Shown here piece by piece: positions 1 through 11,074 of a stretch of 64,000 nucleotides of DNA (position 1 is its first letter; the number at the start of each line of letters is the position of its first letter). The notes under the pieces were generated by a model. The model saw nothing but the letters and a program-made list of their open reading frames with translations, did no database searches and had not been told where the DNA came from. A program made the translations under genes and the position numbers. This DNA comes from Liolophura sinensis (Eukaryota > Mollusca > Polyplacophora > Chitonida > Chitonidae): contig NC_088295.1 in assembly GCF_032854445.1 (NCBI RefSeq), forward strand, positions 74,676,028-74,740,027. The letters run 5' to 3'.

Positions 1-117
1 CACATACTACAGTCTGCAGGAAAGCCACATCAGTGAATCAGAATGAATGAATGACTGCAGTTTAATATTTCAGCCTTATAAGAACAACAATGAATTAGAT
101 GTGACTAAACAGCTTAC

Positions 118-3100
118 TGGTTGTACAATGTAGTTGGTCCCATTGGTTCCGTCTGTGCGGTCAGAAGGCAGTGAAGAATCTTTCGTTTTGGCATTGCGGC
201 GTTTCTTCTTCCCACTGTACACCATGTATGGGGATTCTGCATAATTTGATTGGCTAGAGAGTGCCGCGATATAATCGGCAGCGCGGGACTCCAAGTAGAA
301 GGTAATGAGACCATCAGCCACCAGATCGTGCACAGTGTCAAAGCGCTTCTCACCAACGTAGTGTTTGCCGTCATGGTACAGCTTGTAGTTCTTGGTCTGC
401 TTGTCAAACCTGTAGCAACCAGCTAATCTTCATCAATATATTCTTAACAAAATTTGTAAATTATTTAACCTTATTAACATGAATAAGTTACATGTGAGAT
501 AATGAGTCGGTTAAATTATTAAAATTTAAAATTAGTTTTCAATACAGGAGCAATGTTTGTCCATTTAAAGAGCACTCACCTGATGGCTAAGGTGTAAGCC
601 CCTGGGGCTCTCTGGCTCTCTCTCACCAGGTAACAGCCATCACCCTCCTGCAACAGACTGTCTGTCTCCTCACGGCTGATAAACCCATGGAACCTACAAA
701 TAAGAATAAGACATTACTTACAGTCTGTTGATAAAATACAAATTCCTGTTGATTCTGTTACATACAGTTACAAGAAATTGTCCCACCTTACTTAATACAT
801 TTTCAGTATATCTCAGCAATTTCAAACTTATCAAAAAAAAAGTTCCTGAAGATTAACATTTATTAGGTGACACATTTTGCTTGATTATGCTTGATTCGTC
901 CACCTTGTAACATCTGATTAATATCTTATCAGAACTAGAGCCCAAGGGCTTTGAAATGGGTCTATTGCTCTTCTATTTATATTTTTCTTGTAACTAATAC
1001 CCAATTGTCTTCTAGTGCAATTCACTGGTATTCTCCACCCACAAAGGGCCTATTAATTACTCTATCTGTAATGGAGGACCCAGCTCCACCTCATTCTGGC
1101 ATGACTTTAAAGAGAATGCATTGCACCAGAACATCATATTACGATATACTGTTACATTGTAAACATTTTCTTGAAAATTTTTTTGTAAGTAAGTCTTTAC
1201 CACTTCAATTTGTTCTGTTAGTGTGAGCATGAAAATCTTCATTATTTGTTCCACTACAGTATGTGGCAACAGATCAAAGCAACACATTCTAATACAATAC
1301 ATGTTTTGCTCCTTAGATTGTACAGTTGGATAGCAACAATACAAACATGGCAAGGACATATAAAATACATGTACAATCTGTCGACCTTTTTTTTTTTATC
1401 TTTTCAGGATTATACCCAAATGTTCATCACATATAGCAAATGCAATTAACAGCTCACTCCACAACTTACCAGATAACTTCTTCAACGGACCATGAAAAAC
1501 TTTGTATAACAAGTTTGTTGGCATTCATGTGGTTAGGAAGATGAACTATTGGGCAGTAACCCAAGGGGTCAAGCAATGCTAAAGACAATTTTCAGAAGCA
1601 GTAATCCCTACTTTTCTAAGGGAGTACTGGGGAAGTCAACCACAGTACGCATGTTTTGAAATACTCAACACTTAATTTTGGGTCTCCAGCAATACACCTG
1701 GAGAGTATGAAGTGGACTGAGTGAAGGGGGTTGAGAAAATGGAAAGACATACATGTGCATATGCCTATGTATAGACCTACTGGTACAGAGTTTCTTGCAG
1801 TTACATATCGGAGTACATGTCGATTGCCCAGAATTACGACTTGTCATAGCATTCTAGAATAAATTAAATATTTCAGCCCTTCGTCATGAGGAGTGAATTT
1901 GAATGACATTCATAGGCCTACATTTATTTATTACACCTGAACTCATAGGCCTACTGGGTTTATTCCATAACTCACTCACTCACTCACAACTTTACCTTTT
2001 CATTTTGTTTTGATAACAGGGGTTGCAGTATTATTTCATTCTATGGTAATTGGCCAAATGCGATTGGTAATTTTTTTTTACCTGTCAAAACACTTCTGTA
2101 TACACGAACAAGTGCCGTTTTGGGATCAAAACATCATAAGCTTGTTATGCTAAATCCAAATGTAGGCCTACATCGGAAGACAAGAATTTACTACTTGTGC
2201 TTTATTTATTGGCAATATATAGTATAAATCTAAAGTGTTTCTGAACACTCGCTGCTGTCATGATCGTTGTATTTCATTGTATTAGCTGATTTCCCCACGG
2301 AAATCATCATTACATATACAAGTCGAAAACTTGACCCTCGATGACATTTTAACATAGCAAATATAAATCAAGATCGATGAAGAATTAAAAACCATACACT
2401 GCGAGCAACATTAGGATGATTTAATGTAATACAGTATCAGAACTTGCTGTATAGTAACCTAAATGAGTATTTTTTAATATTTTTTTTAGCCCTTGCTACA
2501 TCTTCTTCATGGCAAATATGTCACAAATACAAATATCACAGTAGTCATTCTCCCCGACTGCGGATAGTGCTACCTGTGTTTTTGTTGTAACATTTAGTTT
2601 CTGAAAACTAACACATCATGGAGAGCGTCCTGCACATAAACCACTTTAGAGATCTACTTTCAATTTTGACAGTTTCAATTTTAGAAGCGTATCACCTAAT
2701 TTTTAAGCACATTTACGCCTGTACGCCTCTTATCCTGTAGCACTGGGGTCAAGGTCAAATGGCATACCAGCCGCCTGATTTTGATTTTCACCATTTTGGT
2801 TACTAACAAAGAGCTCGATTGCTATAAGGTAGGCGTAAATATTATCAGGAGCAGTTACTTCCATGAACATAAGCTACCTTACATGGTGTAAATACATGAA
2901 CATAGGCTACCTTACATGGTGTAAATACGTGAACGTAGGCTACCTTACATGGTGTAAATACAAGTACATGAACGTAGGCTCCCTTACATGGTGTAAATAA
3001 ATGAACGCAGGCTACCTTACATGGTGTAAATCTTTTTGCTACATACGCTATCACAGACAATCGAACTACCGACTGAATACAAGCGCATTCGATAACCTTT

Positions 3101-6100
3101 CGAGTCCTGAAACTAAATGAATAATAAATGAAAGCACAACTCCAAACACAATAAAAATACTTATTAAATGCATAATCATAACATGTAAATCTCAACAAAA
3201 CAAGGAAGAAAACATCACAAAAGGAAGCTAATATTTGCCCATAATTAGGTCTATTTTATTAAAGGTGGAGAAAACATAATAATGACATAAAGTTCATCTG
3301 AAAGAGTGCAAAAAGTTGTTCCTAAATTTGGTCTTCAATATTTTTTCTGATATTTCCTTAAGGAGAAAAAGACACTTGAAAAAAAATTTTGTATGGCGGG
3401 TATTTGGGACCACCCTTTGGTATTTATAGTCTTTGTTTAATAATGTCATAAATGAGGATGTAACACAGGTTTAATAAATATTTTTGCACTAGAATTTGTT
3501 CTTTTCAGATAACAAATGTATTGAACCTAAATTTGGATCATATTTATATTTTTAAAATGTTCATAAATATTATCATAATTTAGGTAAAAATGTATATGTT
3601 TCGATATAAACAACAAATTTACATTCAAATAAATTTATTAGACAAGCATCACGTCCTTATTTAGAACATTATTATTCAACAACACTAAATACCAAAAGTT
3701 GGTCCCAAATACCCACCATACAAAAATATTTTCAAATACACTTTTCTCTTGGAAAAAAAAATCCCTACAAATATTAAACATCACATTTGCAAATAAGTTT
3801 TGGCGCTCTTTCATCTGATTTTGGCATCATTTTTATGTTTTCTTCTCCTTTAAGCGCACTAACACATACTTGGGTGAAACTGCTTCAGGCAATTTCTTCA
3901 CATTTTTTTTACGCCTACATAATGAGCCTCTGGCAATTCCCACCAACAGACCCATAAAACGTTAAGTGTTGGCACCACACCTATCACAGTAAGGCTTTTA
4001 TTTATTCACATTCATACATATACCAAACTTTAGGTGAAATTAAGCAAAAAAACTGATGAGGCAATATCTGTGACATCTACAATAAATAGAAGGGACTCTG
4101 AACCAGGCTAATGTGGTAAATGTACTTACTCTTTTCCATACTGAGGAGGTCTGTTTGGTAACTGAAAATGTACATGAAAAATGTAATGCATTGAGAAAAA
4201 TGTATGCAAACTTGACACTTTTGTCAATTGTTGTTTACAGACTAAGCCCACACTCACTTATATAATAGCGGTTTTGTGAAACCTGAGTACCTTCATCATA
4301 CTTCAGTTGTTCGATACATGGTAAAGGTCAAGTTATACATCATAAAAAATAATGATAATAAATAATATGATTCTCTAGCTATCTAATTGAATTTAAACTA
4401 ATGAATAAAAAATCCTTGCAGATTACATTTTGTATCAAATGTACAATGTACAAATATCAAGGCTATGTTTGGCGGAGAGCCAGAATATTAAGAAATGGTT
4501 ACAGAGCAGTGAAGATACATATAAACGTACACATACATGTGTTTGTAATTCCTTTTTCAACCATAGGCAGCTAAACAGCTACTTATCACAGAATTTGGCT
4601 TGATGTAAAATTGCGTATAAAATTGGTGTAACTTCATTAATTGCTGTTTAATTGCATATGTTTATGACTTTCTGAGGCCAGTTTTATAGATGGAGGGAGC
4701 AGAGTGTTTGAAGAAAACCAACAACATTTGGCGACTTACTGGTGAACTCGTAACAGGTCATACTGGTGCAAAGCAAGCTCGATGCAAACCCAATTAGAAT
4801 GAAAGCAGTGGATCTATAAAAATTCTTTTCCCAAGAATGAGAGGGAGCCCATCTCAAACCTTGTGTGACTGTCATGTAGATGTAAAAAGGACCTTCACCA
4901 GTCAGTCAAAGCATGCTCTTGTAAAACTGACAGAGGAATGACTCACGACACAAATGTGTGACAGTCTAATTCTTCAGCTTTTTCACATGTTTGCAAGGTG
5001 TTTATTCAAGCCTATTCTGAGGGCATTACTAGTATTCTGTGTAGACTGATAAAATTATACTTTTTGTGAAGCCCTGAAACTGGCCAATCCAGCCAGTGTA
5101 TTTTTTTCTCCAAAATCACATTTAAATTGTGCATAAATTGCACTGAAAATTGCTCTTTCATATATCTTTTCCTGTGTGTGAGTGTGTGTGTGCTTGTGTG
5201 GTTGGCTCTACTTACATCTCTCTGACAGGCCACCCTTTTTGGTCTGGGAGCTTTCAGCTGAAGCTGGTACACTGTTAAATGCAACATGATTTATAAGCTG
5301 AAGAAGCATTTTTCACAAGCACTGCCTTAGATGGGTTTGACATACTGGTACACAACTTTATATTCACATAATTTTAAAATGATTCCATTCTATAAGCTCT
5401 CAAAGGTTTCCTACATGTACATCAACCTCATGTATCAGGCTGAATACAAGCAGATACGTGCCAAAGAGAGAACTATGAGCCTTCATAGATCTGTGTAACA
5501 CACCAAACTGGAAATCGGACAGATCACTTTACAGTTCTGAACATTTCAGAAAGATTTATACCTCACATGTTGTTAGAGAGTACTTAGTTTTGCCCTCAGG
5601 CGACAGAAGAATAACCAATATACATACAAACTGCTATTATCTCGAGCACAATTATTCAATAGCATTAATAACAAGGAGCTTTAAAAACACATTCACCAAA
5701 TTTGTCATCTACATTAAATTTTAGAGCACGTATCCTTTCTTTGAAATTTATCATGGAAAATCTAGAATGGATTTAAATAGACCTGGCCCTAGGATCATGA
5801 TGCTGTCTTGGACTTAAGTCAGAATTTATAGTTGTAACTTCAAAACAGTTTGTTGCACTAAACTCATGTTAAGGATTTTTATCTTATACTAAGAGTTGTC
5901 TTAGACCTTCATGACAAAAATGAAAATTGGTGTTTTAAGGCCAACTCTAAGTTCAGAAATAATACTACAAGTTAAGATTAGGTCTGACTTAAGTCTAAAG
6001 ACAGCTTTGTGACCTTGGGGCCAGTAGAAGATGCAGTTATATGCAGAGCAATCATGTTACATACACATGTGACAATGACATGTGTATCTGAAGATTATAC

Positions 6101-6401
6101 ATAAACATTAAATGGTAGTACTGCCACTGTACATATAACTTTTTAATTCTTAGAAAAGCTCAGGATTAGAATAATACATAATATAAGTCAGATATTTCAT
6201 AGTTTCTCAGGATATCTCTAACCCAATCAGCAGTGAGAGCTACATTTACACGTAAATGAGTATTTCACAACATGTACCATATATGATATTTACAATACTA
6301 TATCTGCTGATAACTAAATTAGAATGAAAAAATAAAAAGATAATGTAACTTACAGTAGGTCTTCCATGTGGGCATGGCCATTGACTGATCCACCTCTTGG
6401 C
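118..6401 (-). CDS. CHN1/CHN2-like: Chimaerin-type Rac GTPase-activating protein, SH2-containing N-terminal part (gene continues past left edge)
   Basis: Five coding exons on the minus strand join in frame: 6354-6401, 5216-5271, 4130-4161, 580-693 and 118-409. All have AG acceptors and GT donors. The product reads [19 protein letters not shown], then [18 protein letters not shown], an SH2 core with the phosphotyrosine-pocket motif CYLVRES, then [18 protein letters not shown] and [19 protein letters not shown]. This follows alpha2/beta2 chimaerin in order and spacing, including the YQLQ segment just before the SH2 domain. Chimaerins are diacylglycerol-responsive GAPs that switch off Rac in the cytosol and at membranes. 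The C1 zinc finger and RhoGAP domain expected after the SH2 domain are not in the window; the last exon ends in phase 0 at 118 with a good donor. The serine- and lysine-rich stretch after the SH2 domain ([10 protein letters not shown]) is the linker. In-frame ATGs lie at 6379-6381 and 6373-6375, but the frame is open upstream, so the true start may be in an earlier exon. Whether this is the CHN1 or CHN2 orthologue cannot be told; invertebrates often have a single gene. Confidence 0.92.
2862..3031. repeat. 33-bp minisatellite, five copies
   Basis: Five head-to-tail copies of a unit containing GGCTACCTTACATGGTGTAA. Most units are 33 bases; the fourth is longer. They lie in the chimaerin intron between exons 580-693 and 4130-4161. 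The copies differ by a few substitutions, and the open frame seen across them on the minus strand is a product of the repeat. Confidence 0.9.
3259..3853. mobile_element. Palindromic MITE-like element with arms of about 165 bp
   Basis: The left arm (about 3259-3425) and the reverse complement of the right arm (about 3688-3853) match over their length with mismatches and small gaps. Both begin TTAAAGG and share AGAAAACATAA near the tip. Both also share GGGTATTTGGGACCA at the inner edge. The element ends in TTAA on both sides, which could be a TTAA target duplication or part of the inverted repeat. It has no coding capacity. It lies in a chimaerin intron. Confidence 0.75.
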
Positions 6402-7267
6402 CTGGAACAGTAAGACGATGGGACATTATAAAGGTGGGAGTCAGTGGTTTAAACATACACACAGCAGGGTATCAGTCCGTGAAAAAAACACACAAACTAA
6501 ACCCCAGGGAGAGCTTAAAAAACATGTCCACAGAAGGTCAGTGGGGAGACAATAAACGGTGGGGATGTTTATTTAAAGCTAGGTTCTCTCTCTCTATCTT
6601 GGTGTCACTTCTGTAGGTCTGTCTTGTCAGGAACTCCCATCAGCGAGCCTGTGCCATATCAACTGCCAGTTTAGTGACATCAGGGCCTTTAGGCAAAACT
6701 TTCAGATAAGCCAGAAGTCTGCAGCTGAAAGTTTTGAGATTGTTTTGGCTGGATTGTGCAATGCTGTGGCTCACCGGTTTACTGTTAAATCTTGACATGT
6801 GGAAGTTGTTGTGCAGAAGCTCAGAAAAGTTCAGGCTGAAACCTACACTAACAAGGACACATGTTGCACAGTGAAGCCAGCTATGACATAGAGCATGGGC
6901 TCAAGTCCACTATCATGGCTACATGTACCAGTAAGTGTAAGAAACTCCCTTATAACACAGCTCTAAACAAACTTTAAAAAGGATCAGATCCATTAAATAT
7001 AATTACATATTTTGAACCTAACACTTGGATTCTAGATGTACTGGTATATGTAGATGTACACTGAAGCAGCAAACAGTCAAGGGAAAAAGCTGTGGTACTA
7101 CAAGGAATTATTGACATGAAATAATAAATGCTTTCAAGAGCATTCCTTATTATATGACATGTGATAGAAACAATGAACATTTCATGTTCATGTGTACATA
7201 TATGTGCAACAAATCAAGTGGCACATGTCCAAGCACAAGTTCATGGCAGTCAAATTCAAAATCAAAA

Positions 7268-7712
7268 TTGATCATCCGACTACAAAACATGAACCTTTGA
7301 CTACAAAACATCAACCCCAGACTGCAAAAAATGCACCACGAAACATGAGCCCCAGACTACAAAAGATGTACCACGAAACATGAACCCCAGACTACAACAA
7401 ATGTACCACAAAACATGAACCCCAGACTACAAAAGATGTACCACAAAACATGAACCCCAGACTATAAAAAATGTACCACAAAACATGAACCACAGACTAC
7501 AAAAGATGTACCACAAAACATGAATCCCAGACTACAAAAGATGTACCACTAAAAAGGACCACAAAACATGAACCCTAGACTGCAAAAGATGTACCACAAA
7601 ACATGAATCCCAGACTACAAAAGATGTACCACAAAATATGAACCCCAGACTACAAAAGATGTACCACAAAACATGAACCCCAGACTAGAAAAGATGTACC
7701 ACAAAACGTAGC
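7268..7712. repeat. 35-bp minisatellite, about 12 copies
   Basis: The unit contains CATGAACCCCAGACTACAAA followed by AGATGTACCACAAAA. The copies are close to identical; one is interrupted by a short insert near 7550. The array runs directly into the different 50-bp array that follows. It lies in an intron or upstream region of the chimaerin gene. Confidence 0.92.
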
Positions 7713-8395
7713 TCAGCCTACATGTATAAAACCTGTACCTCGACAACTGCAAAACTTCTACCTCAGACTACAAGTACAAAACCTGTACCTCCCCAACTAC
7801 AAAACTTCTACCTCAGACTACAAGTACAAAACCTGTACCTCCCCAACTACAAAACTTCTACCTCAGACTACATGTACAAAACCTGTACCTCCCCAACTAC
7901 AAAACTTCTACCTCAAACTACAAGTACAAAACCTGTACCTCCCCAACTACAAAACTTCTACCTCAGACTACATATACAAAACCTGTACCTCCCCAACTAC
8001 AAAACTTTTACCTCAGACTACATGTACAAAACCTGTACCTTCCCAACTACAAAACTTCTACCTCAGACTACATGTACAAAACCTGTACCTCCCCAACTAC
8101 AAAACTTCTACCTCAGGCTACAAGTACAAAACCTGTACCTCCCCAACTACAAAACTTCTACCTCAGACTACATGTACAAAGCCTGTACCTCGACAACTGC
8201 AAAACGTCTACCTCAGACTACATGTATAAAGCCTGTACCTCGACAACTGCAAAACTTCTACCTCAGACTACATGTACAAAACCTGTATCTTCCCAACTAC
8301 AAAACTTCTACCTCAGACTACATGTACAACACCTGTACCTCCCAACAGCAAAACTTCTACCTCAGCCTACAAAACTTGTACCTTCAGCTATTTAA
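7713..8395. repeat. 50-bp minisatellite, about 13-14 copies
   Basis: The unit contains ACCTGTACCTCCCCAACTAC and AAAACTTCTACCTCAGACTA with a period of 50 bases. Because 50 is not a multiple of three, a reading frame passes through all three phases of the unit. The unit has no stop in any forward phase, which creates a 236-codon open frame at 7722-8432. That frame is low-complexity and is not a gene. The piece CAGACTACA is shared with the 35-bp array next to it. Confidence 0.93.
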
Positions 8396-8489
8396 AAACA
8401 TGGCATGGACAAGTTTACTCAGGACATCATAAACACTTGTAACATGTTTATGGCCTCCACCCTCTCTATGATGACATTTAAATTTGAGC

Positions 8490-8645
8490 TTACAATGACT
8501 TAAGATTTCGTCTATGACTAAGGAGCTCATAGTGTCCCATTCTGAAAATTCAATTGATCTTGAATTGAGGTTTTGATGACATACTACTGGGAAAATGTAA
8601 GTTTCAATGCCATGTAATATTCTATGACACTTGCCTCTTTTTCGG
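8490..8645. mobile_element. Diverged copy of a short non-autonomous repeat also found in COPA introns
   Basis: The order of short matches (ATTTCGTC, GACTAA, CATTCTGA, AATGTAAGTTTCA, TTGCCTCT) parallels the copies at 31497-31660 and 33249-33466. The match is diverged and the ends are not clear here. Confidence 0.5.
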
Positions 8646-9684
8646 ATTAAATAAAAGTCATTTCCCATAGATTCTCTTCTGCTGTAGCTGCTACTATAAC
8701 AAACTTGCTGGACAGATTAACCCCTTCCACATGGTTTCATGTAATTTACATGTACATAAAGCCTTTACAAATCCACATTTTAATGTTATCCTCCCAGTTC
8801 CGATTACAGTGACTGGGACTCCCACCCATGTGACCCTTAATCATTTACCATCAAAATACCAGTATTGAACTGTTCAGAACAGTGGAGCAATACTTTACCA
8901 AAGACAGCTTACATGTATGTAGAATGAAAGTGCTTCTATTTTCAGAGGAAATGACAGTGGACAGTTGCTTTATTCTGTAAAATTGATAGCACATGATCTA
9001 TGGTACAGTGTACATGCAGAAGTGGAAATTTAGCAATATTCAGCTACACCCACATGTAAAAGTAAAATATACATACATACTGACTTGAATTTCTTTGTGA
9101 ACATATTAATCTATATATCAGATATCTCCGCAAGCATTATCTCATCTAGAATGAGATAATACTTGAGTGAATCTTGCAGCATGTACATGTAAGTCTTTCA
9201 TTATCCAGGCAATTCTAAATCTGTCCAATTCTGTGATATATATATTCCTATCTACATGTGTACATGTACAGACAATGATGCCAAAACCATTCCCGCACAA
9301 TTACAGCCAAACAGACTGTTTTATATACTGAGTATACAAGTGTAAATAGAACACCAGGGGCACGTCTGATAATTATAGTCACCAGTGGTTTTTATACCTT
9401 CCTGTTTTTCTCATAATTTATACACCTTTTATGTACTGTAAGATAACCTCACCAAACTAATGTCGTAGAAGGGTGTTTTGGGGTTTATTTGGAAGGTACA
9501 ATTATATTTTACTTGAAAAGTGTACACCGTAGGTAGCTGCACCGAAACAAATATTTTATGATTTCATATTTTTGTAATTACATCAGGGCCATATCTAGAG
9601 TCAGTTTGTTTCTGGAAAACGTCTGGGCTCCCAAGCTGTTGGTTGCCCAAAATAAACAAGCTGTATAGAACTAAAATGTAAATT

Positions 9685-9947
9685 AATTTATTTATTTATT
9701 TGATTTGTGTTTTACGCCGCTCTCAAGAATATTTCATTTATACGACGGCGGCCAGCATTATGTTGGGCGGATACCGGGCAGAGCCTGAGGGAAACCCACG
9801 ACCATCCGCAGGTTGCTGGCAGACCTTTCCACGTACGGCCAGAGAGGAAGCCAGCATGAGTTGGACTTGAACTCACAGCGACCACATTGGTGAGAGGCCC
9901 GAGTCATTACGCTGCGCTAGCGCGCTAACCAAATGACCCAAGAAGAC
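9685..9947 (-). mobile_element. tRNA-derived SINE, family A, near full length
   Basis: Read on the minus strand, a tRNA-like head carries an A-box-like segment (weak in this copy) and a B-box-like TGTGAGTTCAAGTCC. A conserved body follows (GGTCTGCCAGCAACCTGCGG, GAAATATTCTTGAG) and ends in GCGTAAAACAC with an AAAT-rich tail. At least eight further copies or fragments occur in the window. The best intact relative for reading the head is at 36204-36473. Confidence 0.85.
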
Positions 9948-10912
9948 CCTTATTATGCACAGTTACAAAGGTGCCATTAAAGTTTGGCATCAGAAACCTT
10001 CATGTTTTTCTACATATGACCCTGAACAAGTAGTTGTAAAAATGCACTATTCAATTTTTAGGCAGAGTAAACTTTTATGGCAAATAGGGTATGTAAACCA
10101 TCTATACATTGTACATGTATACCAACATGACATTTTCATGATCATTCAAATTTCATGATTTAAGACGTCAGGTCATCCACCTCGTAACAAATGCATTGTT
10201 AGCAATCTAGCAGGGGCTGGGCACGAATATCATAAAGACATTTGTGAGTCTGCCAAGAGCTCCATTACGCAATCGCTCAACATACATGACTCAGTTTATT
10301 GACCAATCCTACAAAAACCTCACCCATTATTACTTTAAACAATGGTGAAATTATTCATATATAAATTCTATTCTAACCATGTGCATGACTGGGGACCATG
10401 AAAAAAACAGCATACAACAATAAACAGCACAATCTACAAGTACATACAAGGAGATCCCCGACATCAGAAAAATCTGTACAGGCATGTAAAACACATTCAC
10501 CTGACTGAATAAATTCATGTACATGTATAACAGGTAAGGGAACAGAAATTTAAAATTTGGTTTAATTAATTTTAGATATTTCAAAACATTTCTTAGTCAA
10601 CACTTTGTATAATAAAGGATAATTTGTACATCATGACATCAAAAAATACCATCCATGAGAAAAACCATCTTGGTTTATGAATAGTGCACCTTATGATACA
10701 ATTTAACCACTGTACCGTATTACACGTCATCAAAAATTATAGTACAGTCAGAATACAATTACATGTATAAGGAAGTCTAGCCTAGACAGTCTGTTTTGGC
10801 CTTACATTACTGTACATACAAGTATCTATAGGAACACAGATAGATTATATGAAGGTATATATATGTGCTCTCATTATTGTTCTCCACAACCATGCTAACT
10901 AGAGGTTCATAC

Positions 10913-11074
10913 CTTGGCTGAGAATCCCTGATCTACATGTATGCGTAACTCGTCGTTCAGCTGATGGCCTGTCATTTTTCTCGCTTGCTCCATATGACAG
11001 TTTATAGGCACTAGATAATCGTCGTGATGCTGTTAGTCTGGCTCCGCTTCTGGCTTTACGAGGGGCGCCACCAA
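10913..11074 (-). CDS. Candidate upstream coding exon of the chimaerin-type gene
   Basis: A 162-base open stretch is bounded by a TTTTAG acceptor and a CAAG/GTATGA donor. It is richer in G, C and CpG than its surroundings. Read in the frame that joins exon 6354-6401, it gives a basic, serine-rich peptide (GGAPRKARSGARLTASRR near its start, then CRSGILSQ) with no stop. It ends with one base of a codon and the next known exon begins with two, so the phase fits. The peptide has no domain I recognise. It could be an isoform-specific N-terminal exon. The alternative is that transcription starts further down and this is intron. Confidence 0.4.

Noticed and set aside
7722..8432. 236-codon open frame on the plus strand
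   Set aside because: It lies wholly in the 50-bp minisatellite, which lacks stops in every forward phase; the peptide is repetitive and has no start context or splice support.
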